Assembly: GCF_001718415.1 (NCBI RefSeq)
Contig: NZ_CP013378.1
Coordinates: 3,844,001 to 3,908,000, forward strand
DNA: 64,000 bases
Direction: 5' to 3'
From: Burkholderia pseudomultivorans
GTDB taxonomy: Bacteria > Pseudomonadota > Gammaproteobacteria > Burkholderiales > Burkholderiaceae
Of this stretch, positions 29,240-36,962 are shown one piece after another. Under the pieces are notes generated by a model, which was not told where the DNA came from, searched no databases, and was given only the letters and a program-made list of their open reading frames with translations. The position numbers were made by a program, and so were the translations under genes. Positions within the stretch are counted from its first letter, which is position 1, and every line of letters begins with the position of its first letter.

Positions 29240-29257
29240 CTGTCACGGCACAGTCAC
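29240..29257 (+). promoter_or_regulatory. Pho-box-like direct repeat upstream of plcP
   Basis: CTGTCAC-GGCA-CAGTCAC: two seven-base repeats with a four-base spacer, the 7-4-7 layout of PhoB binding sites (consensus repeat CTGTCAT). It ends 46 bases before the plcP ATG. The same stretch also forms a perfect nine-bp inverted repeat (CGTGACTGT / ACAGTCACG, 29235-29258), so an unrelated dyad operator is an alternative. The spacer is GC-rich rather than AT-rich, which weakens the match. Confidence 0.5.
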
Positions 29258-29303
29258 GCCCGCATGGCGCAATGCCGGTAATGTCAACCGGCGCGAGTCA
29301 TGC

Positions 29304-30242
29304 ATGTGCCAGAAAACGTCCGCGACCTCCCTGTTCCGTCACCCCCTCGGCGCCCGCGCCGCCACCGCCTTCCTGTCCGGCTCGGCTGCCACCGATGCAC
29401 TCGCGCCGCAAGAACCGCCTGCCGAGCACGTCACGCGACACGACGAGCACGAGCCGTCCACCCATCGCTACCGCACCATCTGGCTGTCCGACATCCACCT
29501 CGGCTCGAGCGGCTGCCAGGCGCCGTACCTGCTCGACTTCCTGCGCCACAACGACTCGGAATACCTGTACCTGGTCGGCGACATCATCGACGGCTGGCAG
29601 TTGAAGAAGGGCTGGTACTGGCCGCAGGCGCACAACGACGTCGTGCAGAAGATCCTGCGCAAGGCGCGCAAGGGCACGCAGGTCGTCTACATCCCCGGCA
29701 ACCACGACGAGGGCGCGCGGCAGTTCTGCGACCTCGCGTTCGGCGACATCCAGGTGCGCGGCGAGGCGTTCCACACGACGCTGGCCGGCAAACGTTTGTG
29801 GATCGTGCACGGCGACCTGTTCGACGGCGTGATCCAGCACGCGAAATGGCTCGCGTATCTCGGCGACACGCTGTACACGCTGATCCTCGTGCTGAACCGC
29901 TGGTTCAACCGGATCCGCAGCCGGCTCGGCTTCCAGTACTGGTCGCTGTCGCAGTACCTGAAGCACCAGGTGAAGAACGCGGTCAACTTCATCTCGCAGT
30001 TCGAGACCGTGATGACCGACGAGGCGCGTCGCCGCGGCTGCGACGGCGTCGTGTGCGGTCACATCCACAAGGCCGAGATCCGCGACATCGACGGCGTGCT
30101 GTACTGCAACGACGGCGACTGGGTCGAAAGCCTGTCCGCGCTGGTCGAAACGATGGAAGGCGAACTGAAAGTCGTCTACTGGACGGTGATGCGCACCGCA
30201 CCGTCCGCACCCGCGGCGCGCAAGACCCGGGCAACCGCCTGA
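29304..30242 (+). CDS. plcP: PlcP-like metallophosphoesterase (phospholipase C type; often annotated as LpxH-like)
   Basis: Calcineurin-like phosphoesterase of 312 residues with the metal-binding motifs D63-x-H65 (SDIHLG), GD93 (LVGDIIDG), GNHD (residues 132-135), HGD and GHIH. The pattern RGCQ/SGCQAPYLLDFL..WYWPQAHNDVVQK is that of the PlcP group, which removes phospholipid headgroups to give diacylglycerol during phosphate starvation. Automated pipelines usually call it UDP-2,3-diacylglucosamine diphosphatase. The first 54 residues are atypical, so the true start is uncertain. It is followed by an Agt-like glycosyltransferase and DgkA, which fits lipid remodelling. Confidence 0.75.
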   Translation: MCQKTSATSLFRHPLGARAATAFLSGSAATDALAPQEPPAEHVTRHDEHEPSTHRYRTIWLSDIHLGSSGCQAPYLLDFLRHNDSEYLYLVGDIIDGWQLKKGWYWPQAHNDVVQKILRKARKGTQVVYIPGNHDEGARQFCDLAFGDIQVRGEAFHTTLAGKRLWIVHGDLFDGVIQHAKWLAYLGDTLYTLILVLNRWFNRIRSRLGFQYWSLSQYLKHQVKNAVNFISQFETVMTDEARRRGCDGVVCGHIHKAEIRDIDGVLYCNDGDWVESLSALVETMEGELKVVYWTVMRTAPSAPAARKTRATA

Positions 30243-30270
30243 CACCCCTCACTACAGGACACATGCCGCG

Positions 30271-31305
30271 ATGAAGATCATGATCGTCACCGATGCGTGG
30301 GAACCGCAGGTCAACGGCGTCGTGCGTACGCTGAAGAGCACGTCGCGCGAACTCGCCGCGCTCGGCCATCGCGTCGAACTGCTGACCCCGCTCGAATTCC
30401 GCACGGTGCCCTGCCCGACCTACCCCGAAATCCGCCTGTCGATCCTGCCGTACCGCAAGCTGCGCGCGCGGATCGACGCGTTCGGGCCCGATGCGCTGCA
30501 CATCGCGACCGAAGGCCCGCTCGGCCTGGCCGCGCGCCGCTATGCGCGCACCCGCAAGCTGCCGTTTACGACCGCGTATCACACCCGCTTTCCCGAATAC
30601 GTGCAGGCACGCTTCGGGATCCCGCTGGCCGCGACCTACCGCTTCCTGCACTGGTTCCACGGCCCGTCGCGCGCGGTGATGGCGCCGACGCCGGTCGTCA
30701 AGGCGGACCTCGAAAAGTACGGATTCACGAACGTCGTGCTGTGGACGCGCGGCGTCGATCTCGAGATCTTCCGGCCGATGGAGTCGAAGGTGCTCAACAC
30801 CGTGCGGCCGATCTTCCTGTACGTGGGCCGCGTGGCGATCGAGAAGAACGTCGAGGCGTTCCTGCGCCTCGACCTGCCCGGCTCGAAATGGGTCGCGGGC
30901 GAAGGCCCGGCGCTCGCCGAACTGAAGTCGCGCTATCCGGAAGCGAATTATCTCGGCGTGCTGTCACAGGCCGAGCTCGCGAAGGTGTATGCTGCGGCCG
31001 ACGTGTTCGTGTTCCCGAGTCGCACCGACACGTTCGGCCTCGTGCTGCTCGAGGCGCTCGCCTGCGGCACGCCGGTCGCCGCGTATCCGGTCACCGGCCC
31101 GATCGACGTGCTCGCCGGCGGCAACGCCGGCGCGATGAACGAGGATCTGCAGGAAGCCTGTCTCGAGGCGCTGAAGATCGAGCGCTCGACCGCGCGGGAA
31201 TGGGCGGAGCGCTTCTCGTGGCGCGCGGCCTCCGAACAGTTCGCATCGCATCTGCAGCCGCTGCCGAAAAACGCGTACTCGCCTGCCGAAGGTGCCGCCG
31301 TTTGA
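30271..31305 (+). CDS. Family-4 glycosyltransferase, Agt-like (diacylglycerol glycosyltransferase)
   Basis: GT-B fold glycosyltransferase of 344 residues. The acceptor domain starts MKIMIVTDAWEPQVNGVVRT. The donor-sugar domain has FPSRTDTFGLVLLEALACGTPVAAYPVTGP (near residues 250-280), the retaining GT4 E-x7-E region. Position between a PlcP-like enzyme and DgkA suggests that it glycosylates diacylglycerol, as the Agt enzymes paired with PlcP do in alphaproteobacteria. The sugar (glucose, galactose or glucuronic acid) cannot be told. It starts 28 bases after plcP and overlaps dgkA. Confidence 0.8.
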   Translation: MKIMIVTDAWEPQVNGVVRTLKSTSRELAALGHRVELLTPLEFRTVPCPTYPEIRLSILPYRKLRARIDAFGPDALHIATEGPLGLAARRYARTRKLPFTTAYHTRFPEYVQARFGIPLAATYRFLHWFHGPSRAVMAPTPVVKADLEKYGFTNVVLWTRGVDLEIFRPMESKVLNTVRPIFLYVGRVAIEKNVEAFLRLDLPGSKWVAGEGPALAELKSRYPEANYLGVLSQAELAKVYAAADVFVFPSRTDTFGLVLLEALACGTPVAAYPVTGPIDVLAGGNAGAMNEDLQEACLEALKIERSTAREWAERFSWRAASEQFASHLQPLPKNAYSPAEGAAV

Positions 31306-31829
31306 AACGAGACCTGAACGACAAGACCCCGCTCCCCGCCGCGTCGCCGCGGCCGTTCGACGAGGAAGACGCGCATGCCGATGCGGACGGGCATGCGCAC
31401 GAACCGCTCGGCCCCGACGATCCGCTGTCGCCGCTGCCGCCGAACCCGTACAAGCGCCACCGCGGCATCACGCGCGCGTGGTACGCGCTCAAGCATTCGC
31501 TGAACGGCTTTCGCGTCGCGATCCGCGAAGAGAGCGCGTTCCGGCAGGAGCTGACGCTCGCCGCGCTGATGCTGCCGATCGGCGCGTTCGCGCCGGTGCC
31601 GGCCGCATCGCGCGCGCTGCTGATCGCCTCGGTGCTGCTGGTGCTGATCGTCGAACTGCTGAACTCGAGCGTCGAGGCCGCAATCGACCGCATCTCGCTC
31701 GAACGCCACGAGCTGTCCAAGCGCGCGAAGGACTTCGGCAGCGCGGCCGTCACCGTCGCGCTGTTCGCCTGCGTGACGACCTGGGGCTTCGTGCTCGGGC
31801 CCGTCGTCACGCGCTGGCTCGGCTTCTAG
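31302..31829 (+). CDS. dgkA: Diacylglycerol kinase with a His/Asp-rich N-terminal extension
   Basis: Phosphorylates diacylglycerol to phosphatidic acid. The DgkA core spans about residues 55-175, with REESAFRQE (75-83), the catalytic ELLNSSVEAAIDR (118-130), AKDFGSAAV and three membrane helices. The start is a TTG at 31302 overlapping the glycosyltransferase stop (TTGA); no ATG or GTG is available in frame before the core. This gives about 50 extra residues, including the acidic, His-containing stretch DEEDAHADADGHAHEP. DgkA members are usually about 120 residues. Confidence 0.88.
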   Translation: MKRDLNDKTPLPAASPRPFDEEDAHADADGHAHEPLGPDDPLSPLPPNPYKRHRGITRAWYALKHSLNGFRVAIREESAFRQELTLAALMLPIGAFAPVPAASRALLIASVLLVLIVELLNSSVEAAIDRISLERHELSKRAKDFGSAAVTVALFACVTTWGFVLGPVVTRWLGF

Positions 31830-31931
31830 CGCGGCTTCCGGTTCGCTTCGCGGCGCCCGCCTGCGGCGCTGCACCATGGTGCCGGCGCGGCCTTCGGCAC
31901 GAAATGCGCCCGATGCGACGAAACCCCGGTT

Positions 31932-31937
31932 TATAAT
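31932..31937 (+). promoter_or_regulatory. Consensus -10 hexamer upstream of the TetR gene
   Basis: TATAAT about 92 bases before the TetR ATG, in a 200-base gap otherwise without recognisable elements. No good -35 is visible at 16-18 bases upstream. Confidence 0.35.
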
Positions 31938-32029
31938 CGTCCGCTAGACTTAAGAACAGCAACCCGCGCCGGACGAATCTCGCAGCATCTGCAGCGCACG
32001 CCAGTCCGGCGCACACAGGGCCGGACGAC

Positions 32030-32767
32030 ATGGAAGCGAAACCTCCCCGCCGCACCCGCGAACGGATTCTCGAGTTGTCGTTGAAACTCTTCAACGAGAT
32101 CGGCGAGCCGAACGTCACGACCACGACCATCGCCGAGGAAATGGAAATCAGTCCAGGCAACCTGTACTACCATTTCCGCAACAAGGACGACATCATCAAC
32201 AGCATCTTCGCGCAGTTCGAGCAGCAGATCGAACGGCGGCTGCGCTTCCCCGAAGATCATCGTCCGACGATCGACGAAACCTGGTCGTACCTGCAGTACA
32301 TGGCCGATTTCATGTGGACCTACCGGTTCCTGTATCGCGACCTGAACGACCTGCTCGCGCGCAACCGCACGCTCGAGACGCACTTCAAGCAGATCATCAG
32401 CCACAAGGTGCGCTTCGCGCGCGAGATGTGCGAACTGCTCGTGTCCGATGCCGAGATGGTCGCGACGCCGGCCGAAATCGAGGTCATCGCGACCAACATG
32501 GCCGTGATCTCGACGTACTGGCTGTCGTATCAGTACGTGATGCACCCGCGCAAGTACAACGACCAGGACGCGATCCGCGAAGAACTGCACCAGGTCAGCA
32601 TGCACGTGATCTCGGTGATGGCGCCGTACCTGCGCGGCCGTTCGCGCCAGCTGTTCGACGATCTCGTGTCCGGCAAGCTGCCCAAGCGCCAGTTCGCCGA
32701 CTACCTGCCGCCGCGCGACGGCTCGCCGCGCACGGCCTCCCCCGCCACCAAGGATACGAAGCAATGA
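32030..32767 (+). CDS. TetR family transcriptional regulator
   Basis: A 245-residue regulator with an N-terminal helix-turn-helix domain (RERILELSLKLFNEIGEPNVTTTTIAEEMEISPGNLYYHFRNKDDII, residues 10-56). A long helical ligand-binding domain contains the WSYLQYMADFMWTYRFLYRDLNDLLARN region. The C-terminal 20 residues are a charged, disordered tail. The ligand is unknown. Its stop overlaps the next start as ATGA, coupling it to a LOG-family protein. Confidence 0.9.
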   Translation: MEAKPPRRTRERILELSLKLFNEIGEPNVTTTTIAEEMEISPGNLYYHFRNKDDIINSIFAQFEQQIERRLRFPEDHRPTIDETWSYLQYMADFMWTYRFLYRDLNDLLARNRTLETHFKQIISHKVRFAREMCELLVSDAEMVATPAEIEVIATNMAVISTYWLSYQYVMHPRKYNDQDAIREELHQVSMHVISVMAPYLRGRSRQLFDDLVSGKLPKRQFADYLPPRDGSPRTASPATKDTKQ

Positions 32768-33345
32768 AGGCCGTTTGCGTCTACTGCGGGTCCGCGCCCG
32801 GTGCGCGCCCCGTCTACACCGATGCTGCGCGCGCGTTCGGGCGCGCACTCGTCGACGCGGGTCTCACGCTCGTCTACGGCGGCGGCCGCGTGGGCCTGAT
32901 GGGCGTGATCGCCGACGAAGTGATGGCCGTCGGCGGCCGCGCGGTCGGCGTGATTCCCGAACTGCTGGTCGACAAGGAAGTCGGCCATACGGGGCTGTCG
33001 GAACTGCACGTCGTGCCCGACATGCACCACCGCAAGAAGATGATGGCCGACCTCGCCGATGCGTTCGTCGCGATGCCTGGCGGCGCCGGCACGCTCGAGG
33101 AATTCTTCGAGGTCTACACGTGGGCGCAGCTCGGCTATCACCGCAAGCCCGTCGCGCTGTACAACATCGATTCGTTCTACGACCCGCTGATCGCGTTGCT
33201 GCGCCACACGGTCGACGAGGGCTTCATGCGCCCGACCTATTTCGACGCGCTCTGCATCGACGCCGAGCCGGTCGCGCTGATCGACCGGCTGCGCAATTAC
33301 CAGCCGCCCGCCCGCGACAAGTGGGCCTCCGACGCAGCGAAGTGA
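32764..33345 (+). CDS. LOG family protein (nucleoside 5'-monophosphate phosphoribohydrolase type)
   Basis: A 193-residue Rossmann-fold protein with the LOG signature PGGAGTLEE (near residues 103-111) and the YGGGRVGLMG motif near residue 38. LOG proteins hydrolyse cytokinin riboside monophosphates or AMP to base and ribose-5-phosphate; they were once labelled lysine decarboxylases. The start overlaps the TetR stop. The physiological substrate here is unknown. Confidence 0.9.
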   Translation: MKAVCVYCGSAPGARPVYTDAARAFGRALVDAGLTLVYGGGRVGLMGVIADEVMAVGGRAVGVIPELLVDKEVGHTGLSELHVVPDMHHRKKMMADLADAFVAMPGGAGTLEEFFEVYTWAQLGYHRKPVALYNIDSFYDPLIALLRHTVDEGFMRPTYFDALCIDAEPVALIDRLRNYQPPARDKWASDAAK

Positions 33346-33367
33346 ACCCGACCGGGAACCGCAAGCG

Positions 33368-34129
33368 ATGAACGCATCGTCCGCCCGCAAGGCCGTCCTC
33401 ATCACCGGCGCGAGCCGCGGCATCGGCCGCGCGACCGCCGTGCTGGCGGCCGCGCGCGGCTGGGACGTCGGCATCAACTACGCGCGCGACGCGGCGGCGG
33501 CCGAGTCGGCCGCGCAGGCCGTGCGCGACGCGGGCGGCCGTGCGTGCGTCGTGGCCGGCGACGTCGCGAACGAGGCCGACGTCATCGCGATGTTCGACAC
33601 GGTCGCGGCCGCGTTCGGCCGTCTCGATGCGCTCGTCAACAATGCGGGCATCGTCGCGCCGTCGCTGCCGCTCGCCGACATGCCGGCCGACCGGCTGCGG
33701 CGGATGTTCGACACCAACGTGCTCGGCGCCTACCTGTGTGCGCGCGAAGCGGCACGGCGGCTGTCCACCGACCGCGGCGGCCAGGGCGGCGCGATCGTCA
33801 ACGTGTCGTCGATCGCCGCGCGGCTCGGCTCGCCGAACGAATACGTCGACTATGCGGGCTCGAAAGGCGCGGTCGATTCGCTGACGATCGGCCTCGCGAA
33901 GGAACTCGGCCCGCACGGCGTGCGCGTCAACGCGGTGCGCCCGGGCCTGATCGAAACCGACATTCACGCGAGCGGCGGCCAGCCGGGCCGCGCCGCCCGG
34001 CTCGGCGCGCAGACGCCGCTCGGCCGCGCCGGCGAAGCGCAGGAGATCGCCGAGGCGGTCCTGTGGCTGCTGAGCGACGCCGCGTCGTACACGACGGGCG
34101 CCCTGCTCGACGTCGGCGGCGGCCGCTGA
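33368..34129 (+). CDS. Short-chain dehydrogenase/reductase (classical SDR)
   Basis: A 253-residue NAD(P)-dependent oxidoreductase with the cofactor motif TGASRGIGRA (residues 14-23), NNAG, the catalytic Ser in VNVSSIAARLGSP and the catalytic Tyr-x3-Lys in YAGSKGAVDS. It resembles FabG/glucose dehydrogenase-type SDRs and ends with the usual GALLDVGGGR. The substrate is not assignable. It starts 22 bases after the LOG gene. Confidence 0.88.
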   Translation: MNASSARKAVLITGASRGIGRATAVLAAARGWDVGINYARDAAAAESAAQAVRDAGGRACVVAGDVANEADVIAMFDTVAAAFGRLDALVNNAGIVAPSLPLADMPADRLRRMFDTNVLGAYLCAREAARRLSTDRGGQGGAIVNVSSIAARLGSPNEYVDYAGSKGAVDSLTIGLAKELGPHGVRVNAVRPGLIETDIHASGGQPGRAARLGAQTPLGRAGEAQEIAEAVLWLLSDAASYTTGALLDVGGGR

Positions 34130-34207
34130 ACGACCGTCCGGCGCGGAACTCCGGCCGCGCGCGGCGCCTCCTGTCGTCCCGACACCACAAATCTCCACAA
34201 TTCCGCG

Positions 34208-34238
34208 ACAGTTTCAGTAAACATCCGTAACAGTTTCA
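34208..34238 (+). promoter_or_regulatory. Direct repeat ACAGTTTCA x2 upstream of the ArnT-like gene
   Basis: Two identical nine-base copies at 34208-34216 and 34230-34238, 22 bases start to start (two helical turns), 120-150 bases before the downstream ATG. Such tandem, helically phased repeats are typical of response-regulator or activator sites. The binding protein is unknown. Confidence 0.4.
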
Positions 34239-34357
34239 TGGTCTACTAGCGGCCAATTCGATAGTCGGTCTTGCCGCCTGTCCACTGCCGCCGATGCGGC
34301 CCTTTATCGGTCCGGCCCATGCCGCCGAACCGGCACGATCAACCCGAGATCTTTTCC

Positions 34358-36250
34358 ATGCCTGGAACCGCAGCGCCCAGCCGGCGACGCACGTCCGTGC
34401 CCGCCCCGGCCCCGCACGCCCGCTCGAGCGCCGATGCCGAACTTGCCGCCGCCCCGCGCGAGGCCGGCGCCTCCGTGATGAGCGGCGGCGCCGCGACGAC
34501 GGCGTCGCGCGGCCGTGTCGCGCTGCTCGGCTGGCGGGCCTGGCTGCTGGTCGCCGTGCTGTTCTGCGCGTATGCGCTGCCGGGCGTGCTCGGCCACGAC
34601 CCGTGGAAGCAGGACGAAACCTATACGTTCGGCATCATCCAGCACATGCTGGAAACGGGCGACTTCGTCGTGCCGACCAACGCCGGCCAGCCGTTCATGG
34701 AAAAGCCACCGCTCTACGCATGGGTCGCCACCAGCCTCGCATGGCTGCTGCAGCGCGTGATGCCGCTGCACGACGCGGCGCGGCTCGCGAGCGCGCTGTT
34801 CGCGATGCTCGCGTTCGGCTTCGTCGCGCGCGCGGCGCGCGCCGCGAGCCGCGCGGACAGCTGGTTCGACCTGCGCGTGATCGGGCCGGTCGTGCTGAGC
34901 GCGAGCACGCTGGTCGTCATCAAGCACGTCCACGACATGATGACCGACGTCGCGCTGTTCGCCGGCACGGCGATGGGGTTCTGCGGGCTGCTCGAACTCG
35001 TGATGCATCATGTCGCGCGCGCACGGCAGCTGCGGCACGGGCTGCCGGTGCGGCCGTCGAACCGCTGGGCCGCGCCGCTGTTCGGCGCGGGCGTCGGCAT
35101 CGCACTGATGGCCAAGGGACTGTTCGTGCCGCTCGTGTTCGCGGCCACGCTCACGGCCGTGCCCGTGCTCTATCCGGCCTGCCGTACCCGCGCGTTCGCG
35201 CGTGCGCTCGGCGTCGCCGCGCTCGTGTTCGCGCCGTTCGCACTGATCTGGCCGACCGCGCTATTCATGCGCTCCGAAACGCTGTTCCTCGCGTGGTTCT
35301 GGGACAACAACGTCGGCCGCTTCTTCGGCTTCTCGGTGCCCGAACTCGGTGCGGAAAACGACAAGCCGTTCTTCATCCTGCGCGCGTTCGTCGGCGTCGG
35401 CTTCCCCGTAGCACCGCTCGCGATCGTCGCGCTCGCCCGCGGCGCATGGCGCGACTGGCGCACGCCGCGCATCGCGCTGCCGGTGCTGTTCGCCGGCATC
35501 GGCCTCGCGGTGCTGCAAGTGTCCGCCACCTCGCGCCAGCTCTACATCCTGCCGTTCTTCGCGCCGCTCGCGCTGGTCGCCGCCCAGGCCATCGACCGCC
35601 TGCCGCACGGGCTGCATCGCGCCTGGGACTACCTGAGCCGCGCGCTGTTCGGCGCGGTGGTCGTGCTGGCCTGGGCGATCTGGTCGGTGATGGCGGACCC
35701 GACGATGTCGCGTGCGCATCTCGCGCCGCTCGGCCGCTGGCTGCCGCTCGACTGGACGATGCCGATCGAGCCGGGCCTCGTGCTCGGCGCGCTCGCGCTG
35801 ACGCTCGGCTGGCTGTGGCTGCTGCCGAAGCTGCGCACGACCGGTCGCTGGCGCGGCGCGCTGTCGTGGGGTGCGGGCGCGCTCGTCGCGTGGGGGCTCG
35901 TCTATACGCTGCTGCTGCCGTGGCTCGACGTCGCGAAGAGCTACCGGTCGGTGTTCGACGACCTGAACGCGCATCTCGCGCTCGAATGGAACGACGGCGA
36001 CTGCATGGCGAGCCTGCACGGGCTCGGCGAATCGGAAGCGCCGATGCTGTACTACTTCTCGGGCATCCAGCACCTGCCGATCGACGACGCGAAATCGACC
36101 CGCTGCACGTGGATGATCGTCCAGGGTGTGCGGGCCGTCGATCCGGCGCCCGGCAACGAATGGAAGCTGTTCTGGTCGGGCGCGCGGCCCGGCGACAACG
36201 ACGAGCTGCTGCGCGTCTACGTGCGGACGCCGGAGCAGCACGCGCCGTGA
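34358..36250 (+). CDS. ArnT/PMT-type membrane glycosyltransferase
   Basis: Polytopic inner-membrane protein of 630 residues with 12 or so hydrophobic segments. The first large periplasmic loop (LGHDPWKQDETYTFGIIQHMLETGDFVVPTNAGQPFMEKPPLYAWVA, about residues 88-130) carries the acidic catalytic and lipid-phosphate-sugar binding signature of the ArnT/PMT_2 family. These enzymes transfer sugars from undecaprenyl-phosphate to lipid A or proteins. The N-terminal 55 residues are Ala/Pro-rich and cytoplasmic; a shorter start is possible. It has no arn genes around it. Confidence 0.83.
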   Translation: MPGTAAPSRRRTSVPAPAPHARSSADAELAAAPREAGASVMSGGAATTASRGRVALLGWRAWLLVAVLFCAYALPGVLGHDPWKQDETYTFGIIQHMLETGDFVVPTNAGQPFMEKPPLYAWVATSLAWLLQRVMPLHDAARLASALFAMLAFGFVARAARAASRADSWFDLRVIGPVVLSASTLVVIKHVHDMMTDVALFAGTAMGFCGLLELVMHHVARARQLRHGLPVRPSNRWAAPLFGAGVGIALMAKGLFVPLVFAATLTAVPVLYPACRTRAFARALGVAALVFAPFALIWPTALFMRSETLFLAWFWDNNVGRFFGFSVPELGAENDKPFFILRAFVGVGFPVAPLAIVALARGAWRDWRTPRIALPVLFAGIGLAVLQVSATSRQLYILPFFAPLALVAAQAIDRLPHGLHRAWDYLSRALFGAVVVLAWAIWSVMADPTMSRAHLAPLGRWLPLDWTMPIEPGLVLGALALTLGWLWLLPKLRTTGRWRGALSWGAGALVAWGLVYTLLLPWLDVAKSYRSVFDDLNAHLALEWNDGDCMASLHGLGESEAPMLYYFSGIQHLPIDDAKSTRCTWMIVQGVRAVDPAPGNEWKLFWSGARPGDNDELLRVYVRTPEQHAP

Positions 36251-36310
36251 CGCGAGGCGGTGTGGCGCGTCGGCGCTGCCGGCCCGATTTCCTTCCCGCT
36301 CGATGACGAT

Positions 36311-36331
36311 GCCCGCGCGACATGCGCGGGC
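36311..36331. repeat. Hairpin between convergent ArnT-like and DUF924 genes
   Basis: GCCCGCGC / GCGCGGGC with a five-base loop. No T-run is present on either strand, so it may be a weak bidirectional stop or nothing. Confidence 0.35.
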
Positions 36332-36344
36332 GCGCCCTCCCTCC

Positions 36345-36962
36345 TCAGAACGACGAACCGGGCTCGCGCAGAAACGCGGCCTCGTCGTCGGTCGACGCGC
36401 GGCCCAGGATCGCGTTCCGGTGCGGAAAGCGGCCGAAGCGTTCGATCACGGCCGCATGCCGCAGCGCGAAGTCGTGATAGCCCTCGCAACCGGCCTCGGC
36501 GCGAATCGCCGCGCACAGGCGCACCGCTTCACGCTGGCTTGCGGCCGACTCGTCGTGCTCGAACGGCAGGTACGCGAACGCGCGGTGATGCCCGCTCGGC
36601 AACTGCGCATCCCAGCCGGCGGCGACGATGCGCCGTGCGAGCGCGAGCGCCTTCGGATCGGCCGCGAACGCGCGCGGCGTGCCGCGATGGATGTTGCGCG
36701 AGAACTGGTCGAGCACGACGATCAGCGCGAGCGCGCCGAGCGGCGATTCGGCCCAATGGTCGCAGGCGCCGTCGCACGCGGCATCGAGCAGCGCGCCGTA
36801 ACGTGCGCGCAACAACGCGTCGAACGCCGCGCCGCCGCTGAACCAGACCTTGCGGCTGTGCCCGAATTCGGCCGAGTCCGGCGCGCCGAACCAGAAATCC
36901 AGGATCTCGCGCGCTTGCGGATCGAGCGTCGCCGCGCCGTGCGCCGGTAATGCGTTCGTCAT
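36345..36962 (-). CDS. DUF924 family protein
   Basis: A 205-residue soluble protein of the DUF924 (TPR-like helical) family, with the signatures ILDFWFGAPDS, VLDQFSRNIHRGTPRAFAADP and RFPHRNAILGR. Function is unknown in the family. Its ATG overlaps the alaX stop (ATGA), so the two are translated together. Confidence 0.88.
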   Translation of the reverse strand: MTNALPAHGAATLDPQAREILDFWFGAPDSAEFGHSRKVWFSGGAAFDALLRARYGALLDAACDGACDHWAESPLGALALIVVLDQFSRNIHRGTPRAFAADPKALALARRIVAAGWDAQLPSGHHRAFAYLPFEHDESAASQREAVRLCAAIRAEAGCEGYHDFALRHAAVIERFGRFPHRNAILGRASTDDEAAFLREPGSSF

